Notes: a model not told the origin generated them from the letters alone. Counted from the stretch's first letter, positions 6,629-15,973 are shown. The stretch: DNA of 64,000 nt from an uncultured Lachnospiraceae bacterium (GCA_910584205.1 CAJUAA010000014.1:1-64000); one strand, 5' to 3'. Made by a program: numbers and translations.

Positions 6629-7465
6629 CTACACACCCCACTCATTTTTGAGCTGGTTTAAAAGTTTCATCTCTTTAGATGTGTCCGTCCCCGGCTTAGC
6701 ATCTGGATGAAATTTCTTTGAGAGTATCCTGTAAAACTGTTTGAGCATTTCTTTGTCTTCTCTCGTGTAGTTGCCGGAAGATATTCCGGCGTAACTACCG
6801 CTTCCATCGCTATTGTGGTTACTGTGAAAATGCTCTTGATAACTACGGCGGTATTCCCGGCTTTTCTTTTCATATTCTTTTCTGGCCTCATGGTCTGACT
6901 TTATCTTCTCCAGATACTCCGGATTGCGGAGAGTACCAAACAAATCATAACATCTGCTGTATTCGTCCTGGTCAACACTGTATTTATTGGCGAAAGCTTC
7001 CCGCTTCTCAGTCCATTCCCTGATCATGCGGCCATGTTCTTTAGTGACTCTGCTTTCCTCTGTCTGCTCGTATTCTGCCTTGATCCGGTCAACAACGGGC
7101 TGCCATTTTTCGTAGATTATGTTGGTCAGTTCTTCTTCTGTTATTCCAAGAACATCTGCCTTTGCTTTCAGATTGCCCCTGACATAATCGCCGATCCAGT
7201 CTCCAAAATCTACAACATCATAATAACCGATTGTGCAGATCGATACCTGTTTCTGACGGACCTTCCCGTCTTTCCGGAAGCTTTCCCGAACACTGATTCG
7301 GTATGCTTTCCGTATTGGCCGTTCAAAACAATCATCACTTTTCCGGTAGCGATAGTAACAGTATTCCGTGCCATTCACAGTAAGGCATCTTTCATACACT
7401 TCCAGTGATTTTGCATTGCCTTTAGATGTTTTTTTTGTTTCTACTTCCTGAATCACTGCAAACAT
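6629..7465 (-). CDS. J-domain-containing protein
   Basis: A 278-residue protein ending in a J-domain-like segment: EDKEMLKQFYRILSKKFHPD (HPD motif near residue 255), then SKEMKLLNQLKNEWGV. The HPD motif is what DnaJ proteins use to stimulate Hsp70/DnaK. The rest is charged and helical, with a Gly/Ser-rich stretch (residues 222-237) before the J domain. It should recruit DnaK to a partner. It lies downstream of the tape-measure gene on the same strand, with GGGAGGGG before its ATG. Such genes occur in mobile elements, where the role is unknown. Confidence 0.7.
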   Translation of the reverse strand: MFAVIQEVETKKTSKGNAKSLEVYERCLTVNGTEYCYYRYRKSDDCFERPIRKAYRISVRESFRKDGKVRQKQVSICTIGYYDVVDFGDWIGDYVRGNLKAKADVLGITEEELTNIIYEKWQPVVDRIKAEYEQTEESRVTKEHGRMIREWTEKREAFANKYSVDQDEYSRCYDLFGTLRNPEYLEKIKSDHEARKEYEKKSREYRRSYQEHFHSNHNSDGSGSYAGISSGNYTREDKEMLKQFYRILSKKFHPDAKPGTDTSKEMKLLNQLKNEWGV

Positions 7466-7617
7466 GAATCCCCTCCCAGCTTTATTACAGCGTAATCATT
7501 CTTTTTTCTATTACAGTTCCTTTATTTTCCGATTCGGAACCGCTCGGGCATACTTTATACCATGAAGCGGTTTCGAATCGAATTTTATGTTATTTTAACT
7601 TCTACAGAATTACTGTA

Positions 7618-10600
7618 TCACCTCCCTGCCGGATACAGCCCCATCTCATAACGGTGCTGCTTGTAAAATTTACTGGATGCGCTTTTATACTTGCTGGTAA
7701 AAGTATTATCATCCAGCACAATTCCCTGCGCCAGAATCTTTTCCAGAATCTGCGTATTCTGCTCAACAGCATCACGCAGCTGACGATTCTCATATGCCAT
7801 CTGTGCCATCTTCTCATCCATTTCCATCTGAAGAGTGGTTTTCAGCCGCCCCATGTCAGCGTCCGAGTATCGCGGAGTGAATCCTTTTGGCTCCGGGATG
7901 GAATAATCAAGTTTCAGATCTCCAAAATCCCGTTTTATATTTTCTGATATTCTTCCGGAAAGATCACTCATCCACCCTGTATTCCGGTCGAGCGGCAGGA
8001 CGGCCTCTTTTCCCGATTCCCCAACCAGAGCAAGAGTCGCTTTCTTGAGGATGCCTCCCTTTGCAAGCTGTGGTATCAGAGGCAGAAACACCTCGCTTAA
8101 ATTAAAGCCAAATGTCTTTCCGCCAACCTCCGGAACCCAGTCAGGAATGTCGAAGCTGAGTTTATTCAGCATCCTGATAGCAAAATTGATTCCACCCTCT
8201 ATTCCCTTTATCATCTGGTTCACAGCGCCGATAATGGCCCGTATGGGTTCTTTGACAAAATCGGGAAACATATCCCAGATGCCCTTGAAAACGGTTTTGA
8301 TTCCCGTCCACATCTTTGACCAGTCACCGGAGAACGTGCCGGAGAGGAACTGAAGGACGCCTCTGCATGAAGTGACAAATCCGCCGAGGATACCCCCGAT
8401 TGTCTCAAAGACAGTAAAGAACGCATTTCCGAGGGCAGCAAGGACAGGAGATACAACGGGCAAAATGGCGGTAACGATCCAGTTTATGACCGGTTGAAAT
8501 ACCCCGTTCCATATAGATGCCACAAAATCGCCAACGTCTCCCAAAAGCCCGATAAAGTTTTCAAGCAGCGGCTGTATGGTTCCCTGCCAGACTTCCGTGA
8601 ACCTTGTCGCAAGTGCACTCAGAACAGGAGCTATGTGCTCGTTGTATCCACGCAGTAAGGTTTCAACGATTTCAGAGATTCCGGAAGTCAGCGCTTCAAA
8701 AGTTGGGCGTGCATGTGCGTCATACGTCTGCTGCACGGTTGCCCACAGAGACGTAAAGGAATCTGCAATTGTGCCGAGTATCTCCGATACTGGAGACAGC
8801 GTATTTTGCAGAGCCTCCCTGAACCCTTCTGCGTTTTCCGTAATGGGATTCAGCAGCAGTCCAAGGATATCCCGACCCAGTTTTCCAGCCAGAAGTGTCA
8901 CATTCATAAACGCATCTGAAAAAACCTGAATGATATCTGCCGTAATCTGTTTTGCATCATCTGACCGGAAAACGGTGAATATATCCGCAACAGCGACCAT
9001 AAAACCGGCCTTGATTGTATCAACATCACCTGTAATATCCAGCATGCTGATAATCCATTTCCTGATCCTGTCTTTTGCAGATTCCAGATACAGGGCAAGT
9101 CCGCCTGTCAGGTTGTCTGCAATCGTTGCGCCGACGGAGACAAAAGCCCCGGCTTTCAGACCCGCATTATAAACCAGTGTATCCAGCAGATGGTTAAAAG
9201 ATCTGATAACTGTACCATCTGCAAAGATATCAAGCAGGCTCGTTTTGATGCGCAGCAGGTTATTCCTGATCGAGTCAAAGACAGAGGTATCGCCAAGGCC
9301 AATCCGGAAGCCTTTTATAAAAAGTCCTGCCAGCTCTTCGAACCTTTTTTTGATCCCTTCCAGAACGGGGCTTACCTGATCGTCTGCCGTTACCTCCATC
9401 TCATATTCCGCCGGCAGTGACATATCAGGCATGGAAACGCTGCCGGCACCGCCGGAGCCGCCCGCCTCGCCGGACTCGTTGCTTGACATGCTTGTTACCT
9501 CGTGCCAGCCCGCAGCGAAAGAAGCAGCTGCCTTTTCTGCCTTTTTCGCTGCGTTCCCCGCATCGGCGATTCCGCCCGCTGCGGCTTCGGTATTGTCTGC
9601 GACAAGTCCGGCTGTATCAGCGATTCCCGCAAGCCCGGCTCCCCCGCCTGCAGTGGCCTTTTTGATTCCAAACAGTTTTCCAAGGAAGGCCGAGAGTGTT
9701 GACGCGAGCTGGATGATCTTTGCCATTAAAACGTTGATCCCTTTTACAACCGGCATCAACGCCGCCATCAGTCCGCCGCCGAGAATGGCCCCCAGCTGCC
9801 TGAACTGTTCTGTAAGTATGCGGACCTGATTGGCCCAGGAAGTGCCAGAAGTCCGGGCAAAATCACCCATAGCCGAGCTTGCCGCATCCATGACAAAGTT
9901 ATAGCGGAGTGTAACTTTTTCCGCCTGAGACATGGATTTAATGCTTTTGTCAATACCATGCGCCAGTGCGTAAGCCTGCAAATTGGCCTCCGTCATGACA
10001 ATGCCGAATTTCTTGAGCGTTTCAGTCTCACCGGTAAAAACCGACTTTAAAGCTGTGTCTGCGACACTTTGCGATACGTTATAGAAGCTGGCCAGATCGC
10101 CAGTCAGTCCCGTAAGAGCAACCGCCATATCAGCCGCCGCATCCGGCAGCACGCCAAGACTTTTCGCCATTACGCTGTAGATCCCGGCCGTGCGTTTCGC
10201 TGCCAGCTCCGACATACCGAAAGACTGTATAGATGTTTTGGCAAAGTCTTCAATTTTCCCGATCAATGGCCCGAACCCCTGTCCAATGATGTTCTGTGCT
10301 TCAATCAGGTCTGACGCTTCCGTCACGGATGCCTTAATCGCCCGCACGAGACCATAGATACCGCCCGTAATGCCGAGAGCGGCCAGAAGCTGTCCGGCAA
10401 AGGACCGCAGACCGCCGTTGACATTAAGAACACTGTAACGGAATGATCCCATTGAGCCGGAAAGGCGGTCAATGTTCCTTTGCAGATCACGGGAGGCTGA
10501 ACCGGCACGCCCTCCAGCGTTCGCCAGCTGTGCAAGGGCCTCGACCGCCCGAAGGATATTACTGTCAAGCCGGGGCATGGTAGAGAGCACATGCATGAAG

Positions 10601-11619
10601 GACCGGATCCCATCGGTGAGTTCTGGAAGAGCGGCAGAGGTTTTCAGCGCTTTTCCTCCGGCGTTTGCCAGTGACGCCAGAGCCGTTACAAGTGAAACCG
10701 TTCCGGCCTCCACGGCAGGAGCCGTTGACATGACGCTCATGAAGCCATACAGTTCTGACGAAAGCTCCGGCAGGTTTGCCGTGATTGTCGGAATATTTCC
10801 TGCCGATGCCGCCAGCTGTGCAAGGCTTGAAAATATTTTCTGCGTTCCGTTCGCTATCTTCTCCGACTGCGACAGGGCAGAAGCGAAGCCCTGGAAGGCT
10901 GTTCCAAGTTCCGCTAATTTCGAAAGATCGACACCATTGAGTTGCCGAAGTCCTGCCGCCAGTCCGGAAATATTTAAACTGGCGAGCCGTTCGAAGCTTT
11001 TTACGGCGCGGGATATGTCCGCCGTTTTCAACGCCGCAAGCTTACCTGCGGAATCGGCAAACCCGTTCATGGCCTGCGTAAGCCTGACAAATCCGGATGT
11101 ATCCACGCCATTGAGTGTCTGCAGTGACTGGACCGTTGAGGTAAAATCCACGCTGCCTATTTTCTGAAACGCCTTTAATGTTCTGTTTATTTCGGCTGAT
11201 TTCAGGGAGGCCAGGCGCGGCGCTGCATCTGCAAGCGCACTCATTCCGCGGGCCAGTGAAAAAAGACCACTGAAATCACCTGAAACAGTTAGCCTTGAAA
11301 AATCGAACGCTGACAGTTTCTGTAAGTTTTTAATTGCCGGTGTCAGGTCCCCGCTTGCAGCGGCAAGCGCAGTAACAGAGCCGCTGAGCTTTCCAAGCGC
11401 TGATGCAAAGCCCATTATTTTTCCGGTGTCTAATTTTTTCGTTGCATCTGACAGCGCCCCTATGTTTATGGACAGGTCCTGCATGTCCCCGATCCATCCG
11501 CCGCCAAGACTGTTTTTTAATTTTAATATTGTTCCTGCAAGCCGATCGAGGCCGTCAACTGCCTTTCCCGCGTTCGGATTTATTTTTAACTCTAAAGTAT
11601 CAATCGTATTATCTGCCAA
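7618..11619 (-). CDS. Phage tail tape-measure-like protein, orphan
   Basis: A 1,333-residue protein with tape-measure features. The start is a TTG at 11619 (MADNTIDTLELKINPNAG) with AGAGGTG upstream. Residues about 60-260 hold tandem ~58-residue helical repeats (SLQTLNGVDTSGF, RQLNGVDLSKL; ALADAAPRLASL, GFADSAGKLAAL). The middle has FARTSGTSWANQVRILTEQF and hydrophobic helices (IQLASTLSAFLGKL). The C-terminal third has the GESGKEAVLPLDRNTGWM motif common to tape measures. Such proteins set tail length and help DNA entry. No other tail gene is present, so it may replace a helper phage's tape measure. Confidence 0.8.
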   Translation of the reverse strand: MADNTIDTLELKINPNAGKAVDGLDRLAGTILKLKNSLGGGWIGDMQDLSINIGALSDATKKLDTGKIMGFASALGKLSGSVTALAAASGDLTPAIKNLQKLSAFDFSRLTVSGDFSGLFSLARGMSALADAAPRLASLKSAEINRTLKAFQKIGSVDFTSTVQSLQTLNGVDTSGFVRLTQAMNGFADSAGKLAALKTADISRAVKSFERLASLNISGLAAGLRQLNGVDLSKLAELGTAFQGFASALSQSEKIANGTQKIFSSLAQLAASAGNIPTITANLPELSSELYGFMSVMSTAPAVEAGTVSLVTALASLANAGGKALKTSAALPELTDGIRSFMHVLSTMPRLDSNILRAVEALAQLANAGGRAGSASRDLQRNIDRLSGSMGSFRYSVLNVNGGLRSFAGQLLAALGITGGIYGLVRAIKASVTEASDLIEAQNIIGQGFGPLIGKIEDFAKTSIQSFGMSELAAKRTAGIYSVMAKSLGVLPDAAADMAVALTGLTGDLASFYNVSQSVADTALKSVFTGETETLKKFGIVMTEANLQAYALAHGIDKSIKSMSQAEKVTLRYNFVMDAASSAMGDFARTSGTSWANQVRILTEQFRQLGAILGGGLMAALMPVVKGINVLMAKIIQLASTLSAFLGKLFGIKKATAGGGAGLAGIADTAGLVADNTEAAAGGIADAGNAAKKAEKAAASFAAGWHEVTSMSSNESGEAGGSGGAGSVSMPDMSLPAEYEMEVTADDQVSPVLEGIKKRFEELAGLFIKGFRIGLGDTSVFDSIRNNLLRIKTSLLDIFADGTVIRSFNHLLDTLVYNAGLKAGAFVSVGATIADNLTGGLALYLESAKDRIRKWIISMLDITGDVDTIKAGFMVAVADIFTVFRSDDAKQITADIIQVFSDAFMNVTLLAGKLGRDILGLLLNPITENAEGFREALQNTLSPVSEILGTIADSFTSLWATVQQTYDAHARPTFEALTSGISEIVETLLRGYNEHIAPVLSALATRFTEVWQGTIQPLLENFIGLLGDVGDFVASIWNGVFQPVINWIVTAILPVVSPVLAALGNAFFTVFETIGGILGGFVTSCRGVLQFLSGTFSGDWSKMWTGIKTVFKGIWDMFPDFVKEPIRAIIGAVNQMIKGIEGGINFAIRMLNKLSFDIPDWVPEVGGKTFGFNLSEVFLPLIPQLAKGGILKKATLALVGESGKEAVLPLDRNTGWMSDLSGRISENIKRDFGDLKLDYSIPEPKGFTPRYSDADMGRLKTTLQMEMDEKMAQMAYENRQLRDAVEQNTQILEKILAQGIVLDDNTFTSKYKSASSKFYKQHRYEMGLYPAGR

Positions 11620-11722
11620 AAAATCACCTCTATCTTTCAAAGGTTAGCGGCTCGTCCCATATGACGAACCGGAAGGCCGCGGGCGAAACCGGAAAGCCCC
11701 GCCCGCATAAGTTATTCAGTTA

Positions 11723-12127
11723 TTATAAATGCCTTTTTGTTTGCGCTTTAAGAAGCTCTGGGCAAAGCATGAAAATTATCTTTCTGGCTTTCTCACCTGC
11801 TGAATCATTGTCTGAAAGAGCTGCTTTTTCTGCATCCGGATACCTTTGTTTTTCCGCCTCATAAATATCTTTTAAAAAATCTTTTGGTAATACATCTAAA
11901 GCAACTAGAAGATCACGAACTGTTTCCCATTCCGGAAAGTATTCGTTGACCAAAAGAATCCCGTCACCTGCCGGAATAATCGGAAGCTGCAAAGCAAGAT
12001 CATATTCACTTTTCGGTATGTTTTTTCTAAGATACGGCGGCATTTTTGAAAGGTCAAAGCCATATACCGTTTCGCTGTATGGATGCCAGAATTTTTTACA
12101 TTTTAGCAACTGAAATTTATTCATCAT
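11723..12127 (-). CDS. Hypothetical protein upstream of the tape measure (134 aa)
   Basis: A 134-residue protein starting MMNKFQLLKCKKFWHPYSET. The first half carries aromatic and Pro-rich segments, and the second half is an acidic to basic helix (IYEAEKQRYPDAEKAALSDN). The family is not recognised. In phages the gene before the tape measure often encodes a tail assembly chaperone; the position fits but the sequence gives no proof. Confidence 0.6.
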   Translation of the reverse strand: MMNKFQLLKCKKFWHPYSETVYGFDLSKMPPYLRKNIPKSEYDLALQLPIIPAGDGILLVNEYFPEWETVRDLLVALDVLPKDFLKDIYEAEKQRYPDAEKAALSDNDSAGEKARKIIFMLCPELLKAQTKRHL

Positions 12128-12129
12128 AT

Positions 12130-12315
12130 TTACTCACCCCAAATCAAGATTAAGGCGCTCGCCAAAAAATAAGCAGAGACAAGATTTCCAATAGTGTTCT
12201 TTGGTTCTTCTTTCTTTTTCCATGCAGCGTGGACAAAAAAGCCCACGCCGAAAATCAGAAACAAAGTCGTAAGCAACAAGTTTACATGGTTAATCATTGA
12301 TATCATTTCTTTCAT
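12130..12315 (-). CDS. Two-helix small membrane protein (61 aa)
   Basis: A 61-residue protein with two hydrophobic helices (LLLTTLFLIFGVGFFVHAAW and GNLVSAYFLASALILIWG) joined by a basic linker (KKKEEPKN). The size and shape resemble a holin, but they do not prove it. It ends 2 bases before the next gene. AAAGGGGA precedes the ATG. Confidence 0.55.
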   Translation of the reverse strand: MKEMISMINHVNLLLTTLFLIFGVGFFVHAAWKKKEEPKNTIGNLVSAYFLASALILIWGE

Positions 12316-12361
12316 TCCCCTTTCTCTTAATAAACTTTCGCCAACTTGTGGGCGAAAAACA

Positions 12362-12550
12362 TTATATTTCCGGATTGTCGAAAATAGCTAACCCGCTGTT
12401 CCGTGCAATCATTTTTACTTTTTCCTGACTTATCCGGCATTCCTGTTTTACCGCGTAATCCATCATAAGCCGCGCCTCTTCTTCTGTAATCGGAACCATG
12501 CTTTCCGAGACGGTGTTTAACCACGCAAGGCCCCTAAAATCGATTTTCAT
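12362..12550 (-). CDS. Small hypothetical protein (62 aa)
   Basis: A 62-residue protein (MKIDFRGLAWLNTVSESMVP start). The sequence EEEARLMMDYAVKQECRISQ is helical. AAAGGATG precedes the ATG at 12550, which is preferred to an in-frame upstream ATG that lacks a site. The family is not recognised; it lies in the structural-like cluster. Confidence 0.5.
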   Translation of the reverse strand: MKIDFRGLAWLNTVSESMVPITEEEARLMMDYAVKQECRISQEKVKMIARNSGLAIFDNPEI

Positions 12551-12563
12551 TTTTTCACATCCT

Positions 12564-13079
12564 TTACTCAAATCTTTGCAGAGAGCCTGCATCCACTACC
12601 TGCCTGCTGGCATACTGTTTTGCGAACCTTACCGCCGCCGGTTCGATCTCCATGTTACCATTACCGGCATATGTTTCTGGTCTGTCTGCAAGGAACTTTT
12701 GAATTGCCTTATCCGTCTCTTTTTTCTCTACTTCACTGATAAGCCCTTTTATATTTTCATTAAATGATTCCATGTCTCCGGTCAGCATCAAGCGGGCGGT
12801 TTCATCTGCCTGATGCTCATTCATCCCCATGACAATAAACTTTTTTGCATATTTTTGTACATCCAGTTCCAGACGTAAGTCATCAACTTCTTTTTTTCGT
12901 GCTTCGTCTTTCTGTTCTCTTTTTTTCTCATCTTCTTCACGGTCAGCAAAAACACGTTTTAGATGTGCCTTCTCAGATAAGGCCCTATCGAGAAGATTTT
13001 TCAGATGGGCATTCTTTGCTTTCTCCTGCGCCAGTTCCGCTGTTAATTCTTCAACCGTTGGCTTTTTATTTTTATCCAT
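12564..13079 (-). CDS. Scaffold-like coiled-coil protein (171 aa)
   Basis: A 171-residue protein. Residues 1-70 are a long charged coiled coil (LTAELAQEKAKNAHLKNLLD onward, many KE/EK). A motif KKFIVMGMNEHQADETARLM then LTGDMESF resembles the segment (KxFxxMGxxxExAxETAxAMxxGD) found in phage capsid scaffold proteins. It could shape or resize a helper capsid, as scaffold homologues do in some satellites. The ATG at 13079 follows AGAGGGA. The C-terminus (VVDAGSLQRFE) resembles that of the next upstream gene. Confidence 0.6.
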   Translation of the reverse strand: MDKNKKPTVEELTAELAQEKAKNAHLKNLLDRALSEKAHLKRVFADREEDEKKREQKDEARKKEVDDLRLELDVQKYAKKFIVMGMNEHQADETARLMLTGDMESFNENIKGLISEVEKKETDKAIQKFLADRPETYAGNGNMEIEPAAVRFAKQYASRQVVDAGSLQRFE

Positions 13080-13092
13080 TTTTATTTCCCTC

Positions 13093-14070
13093 TTACTCAA
13101 ATTGTTTCAGTGTTTCCGCATCAACTCTTTGAAATCTATTTGCGCCATATTCTGCCGCTTTCCTGCTTCCGGGGGTTATCAAAGATTCTTCCTTTTCTTC
13201 TTTTTCATTCAGCCGAAAATGATTCACAAGAGCCTCTTTTCCCTCGAAAAAATCATCAGGCATGGACTGTAATTTATCCTTGAAATCCGGGTCTTTTTTA
13301 ATAAGCTCCTGCGCGGCTTTTTTATCCACTTCTCCATCATGCATGATGTTCCCGACAGCCTTTTTTACTTTTCCCACTTCGCTTTCATTGAGTCTATATA
13401 CCATGGGTGCGTGGGTTTTTTTCCACATTTCCTCGAGTCGGTCGAGCTCGCCGCCTTCATGCAGGAAGTTAGCCGCGAAAAAGAGATGATGGGGCTGGTA
13501 TTCGTTCGCTACTATGCCGCGACTTTCCCACTTTTGGAGTAAATCTGTGCCTGGATATCCTTCATCAGGAGATCCCGCGTAAGCCCGGATTGCCAGTTTT
13601 GCGTTGTTTCTGGCAGCTGCCAATGCATCCTGATATTCTTTCATCGAAGGGGCATTTACGCTGTATCCGTTTTTTTCTGCAAGTCCTGCGAAAATCTTTG
13701 TTCCAAGATATGAGGACCGAACGGATCCCTCAAGCACCTGCAATTCATTCAAAGACAATGAAAGCCCGAATCTTTCGACGCAATCCAAAATCTGGATGGT
13801 ACTTCCGTCTAAAGGTTCCAGCACCCATTTCTTAAAATCCTGCTCAATCTCGTCAAATACTTCCTCCACTTTACGAATTGTATCATCACATTCCGCCCAT
13901 ATCTTCCCGGCCCTTCCCGGCCATACCTTCTGAACAAACTCCAGCTGGAAACCTGAGTCCGAATATTTTTCCCTTGCAGCCTTTTCCTGTGCCTGATAGC
14001 TGGCATAATGCCGGTCCGCTGTTTTTCTGTAGGACTCAATAAGTTGCGCTATCTTTTTAAACTTTGTCAT
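13093..14070 (-). CDS. Hypothetical protein of the structural-like cluster (325 aa)
   Basis: A 325-residue, mostly helical protein. No family is recognised. It begins MTKFKKIAQLIESYRKTADR, is helical and charged to about residue 90, has a central segment around IRAYAGSPDEGYPGTDLLQK and EYQPHHLFFAANFLHEGGEL, and ends RVDAETLKQFE. That ending resembles the C-termini of its two neighbours (12564-13079 and 14100-14369). AAGGAGA precedes the ATG. It ends 13 bases before the scaffold-like gene starts. A virion-associated or capsid-remodelling role would fit, but is unproven. Confidence 0.7.
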   Translation of the reverse strand: MTKFKKIAQLIESYRKTADRHYASYQAQEKAAREKYSDSGFQLEFVQKVWPGRAGKIWAECDDTIRKVEEVFDEIEQDFKKWVLEPLDGSTIQILDCVERFGLSLSLNELQVLEGSVRSSYLGTKIFAGLAEKNGYSVNAPSMKEYQDALAAARNNAKLAIRAYAGSPDEGYPGTDLLQKWESRGIVANEYQPHHLFFAANFLHEGGELDRLEEMWKKTHAPMVYRLNESEVGKVKKAVGNIMHDGEVDKKAAQELIKKDPDFKDKLQSMPDDFFEGKEALVNHFRLNEKEEKEESLITPGSRKAAEYGANRFQRVDAETLKQFE

Positions 14071-14099
14071 ACTCTTTTTTCTCCTTTTTTATTAAATTT

Positions 14100-14369
14100 T
14101 TATGAAAAGTGTCTCAAAATATCGTCCATTCTCATCTGCTCGGCTGTCCGTGGCTTTTTCTCTGGTTTTTCCTCTGATAATGAGGGAGGGAGGCATCCAT
14201 TGCCGGAATAATACTTTAAAATCTCCTCGCTTCTTTCTCTTTCTTTTTTCCTTCGTTGTGCCGCCTCATATGCTGCCGCATAGGCAGGGTCTTTCATGTT
14301 ATCCTGATTCTCCTTAAACCTTCGTGCCTGCGATCTCTCAAAATCATTCACTTTTTGCTCCTCCTTCAT
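14100..14369 (-). CDS. Small charged hypothetical protein (89 aa)
   Basis: An 89-residue, highly charged helical protein (SQARRFKENQDNMKDP and AYEAAQRRKKERERSEEILK). The ATG at 14369 overlaps the stop of the preceding gene (ATGA), implying coupling. A GTG at 14351 with GGAGGAG six bases before it is an equally good start and would give 83 residues. The C-terminus RMDDILRHFS resembles the tails of the two downstream proteins. The family is not recognised. Confidence 0.55.
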   Translation of the reverse strand: MKEEQKVNDFERSQARRFKENQDNMKDPAYAAAYEAAQRRKKERERSEEILKYYSGNGCLPPSLSEEKPEKKPRTAEQMRMDDILRHFS

Positions 14370-14683
14370 ACTTTGCTTATTTTTTCCCAATTTGCTGGGA
14401 AAAACTGCAGCGGAGTTTGTCCCCAGTATTTTGCCCGAAAGCTGCTTGCTGCGCCGTCCGTGACTGTGTAGAATAAAGTCAGGTCTGCATAGTCTCCAAC
14501 CTTATAAAGCGTCTTTGTTTTTGGTGACAGCGGGATCTCCGCCGTTTTATTCTCTCCGAATGCCTTCGGAAGTTGAATAACGATTCCCTCCGGTACAAGC
14601 TCCAAGACCTTAAAAGCCCTGATTCCCGCCTCCCTGCGGAATAACTTATTTAACTGCGTTTCGCTGTATTTGCCTTCACTCAT
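14366..14683 (-). CDS. Hypothetical beta-rich protein (105 aa)
   Basis: A 105-residue protein starting MSEGKYSETQLNKLFRREAG, then probably beta-rich (LVPEGIVIQLPKAFGENK, DYADLTLFYTVTDG). The family is not recognised. GGAGGG precedes the ATG. Its start lies 8 bases inside the end of the upstream gene and its stop overlaps the next start, so it is part of a tight operon. Confidence 0.6.
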   Translation of the reverse strand: MSEGKYSETQLNKLFRREAGIRAFKVLELVPEGIVIQLPKAFGENKTAEIPLSPKTKTLYKVGDYADLTLFYTVTDGAASSFRAKYWGQTPLQFFPANWEKISKV

Positions 14684-14906
14684 GTCTGATCTGTCCCTCC
14701 TGTAAAAGTTTATTTTTCTTTTCTGTTATAGCCTTCTCGATGGCACTTCTGCAGTAATCGAGAAAAACCATACTGTCCCTTAACTCCTGCGTTCCTGTTT
14801 CTCCTTCGATCTTCATGGACTCCATCATTTTTTCCATAATGGAAACCGTCTTACTCGCCACTTCTTTTGCGGCTGCGTCGTCGTCTCGCTGGAATTGATA
14901 ACTCAT
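14676..14906 (-). CDS. Hypothetical helical protein (76 aa)
   Basis: A 76-residue helical protein (MSYQFQRDDDAAAKEVASKT, then MEKMMESMKIEGETGTQELR). The ATG at 14906 has AAGGAG eight bases upstream; an ATG two codons earlier is too close to that site. The family is not recognised. It is the first gene of the cluster that runs to the tape measure. Confidence 0.6.
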   Translation of the reverse strand: MSYQFQRDDDAAAKEVASKTVSIMEKMMESMKIEGETGTQELRDSMVFLDYCRSAIEKAITEKKNKLLQEGQIRHE

Positions 14907-15337
14907 TTTCATTTCTCCTTTTTTTATTTTTTCTGGAGAGGGGGAAGGCTTTTTCTGTTTTAAATTATTTAAACAACTAACCGGGTTCGAACAAGTGTTC
15001 TACCCAGACCCCTGTACGCCCCTCATCGTCCGCCTCCCTGCATCCATGGAACCGCCGTCAGCGCGCTCTGTACGCCGTTTGGCGGCTTTATTGTCTGGCA
15101 TGGACAACTTTATAGCTTGATATCATTAAGCCTTGATATGGGCTGCTCAGGGGACTTGTGGCATGGCACAGGGCCCCTGTATATCTGTCTGGCGGCTCTG
15201 CGTGCCATGAACCGCATAGCACTAACTACTGATTAGTACATAAATCCTTAATTTTCCTTGAATTTACAGTGTTTCCGTTGATTGAAAGTCCATTTAGGAC
15301 AACATTTGCGACAAATACCACGAAAAAGCATCCGAAA
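14907..15337. other. Structured gene-free region downstream of terS-like gene
   Basis: No gene is seen. The stretch holds CTTGATAT twice (15116-15123, 15132-15139), inverted arms TTGTC/GACAA (15091-15107), arms CAGGGG/CCCCTG (15148-15179) and a GC-rich segment with CGCCGTTTGGCGG (about 15072). Its place beside a terminase-like gene and downstream of a replication gene makes it a candidate packaging (pac/cos) site or origin. Confidence 0.35.
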
Positions 15338-15973
15338 TCAGTCGATCCCCTCCGGAAGCTGTGGCTTCTCCCTGAACTCTTCCTGAGCGCGATACCGGGC
15401 GGCGATCTCTTCGCGGGACATTTGCGGGATATCATCCTGTTTAGCCTGCGTGGAAAGACTCATGTCCATAGAATCATGCCAGTTTGAGTTATCACGATTT
15501 TTCAACCAGAATATACTACCTGCATTATTCATGTTTATTCCAAGCCTACTTTCATAGAACGATTCGATAACCGTCGCTGCGGATCGGATCACATCGAAAT
15601 CGTCAGGGCTTACACGCCCACATCTGGCCACATCAATGCCGTTATATGGTCGTCCGTCATATTTTCCTGCAAGATACCTGGACAGTGTTGCACTTGAAAT
15701 ACCGATGCACATTGCAAGCTCTGCTTTCGTTGGATTCTTCTTCCATGAAAAGCCGGTTTTCCCTGTTTCCTCCTCAACATAGCGATGGATGCAGCCATCA
15801 AAAAAGCGTTCAATGCATTCGATCAATTCGCTTCTGGTGAGTTTCGTCTGTGTGCCCCGCAGATATTTGCTTATTTCTGCCGGTGGCGGTGATTCTCCGC
15901 CCGCCTTCCTGATTTCCTGCCAATTCCCAATGGAGAATGCTCCCTTTCCCTGGCTTTTTGGTAGATCATTCAT
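15338..15973 (-). CDS. Probable phage small terminase subunit (gp3-like)
   Basis: A 211-residue protein that probably recognises DNA for packaging. Residues 75-110 form an HTH (PTKAELAMCIGISSATLSRY, then LAGKYDG). The central part has FDVIRSAATVIESFYESRLG and NNAGSIFWLKNRDNSNWHDS, matching the E-R/G-A-x-F-x-LKN-x-x-x-W-x-D pattern of gp3-like DNA-packaging proteins. Satellites often carry their own small terminase to redirect packaging. ATG at 15973 with AAAGGGG eight bases upstream. No large subunit is present, so a helper would supply the motor. A general HTH regulator is the main alternative. Confidence 0.65.
   Translation of the reverse strand: MNDLPKSQGKGAFSIGNWQEIRKAGGESPPPAEISKYLRGTQTKLTRSELIECIERFFDGCIHRYVEEETGKTGFSWKKNPTKAELAMCIGISSATLSRYLAGKYDGRPYNGIDVARCGRVSPDDFDVIRSAATVIESFYESRLGINMNNAGSIFWLKNRDNSNWHDSMDMSLSTQAKQDDIPQMSREEIAARYRAQEEFREKPQLPEGID

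Noticed and set aside
7618..11619. Intact prophage
   Set aside because: No large terminase, portal, capsid, tail tube, baseplate or lysis cassette was found between the att-like repeats.
10400..11640. Repeats suggesting a CRISPR-like array
   Set aside because: The repeated patterns are protein-level repeats in the tape-measure gene, with variable DNA sequence and no spacers.
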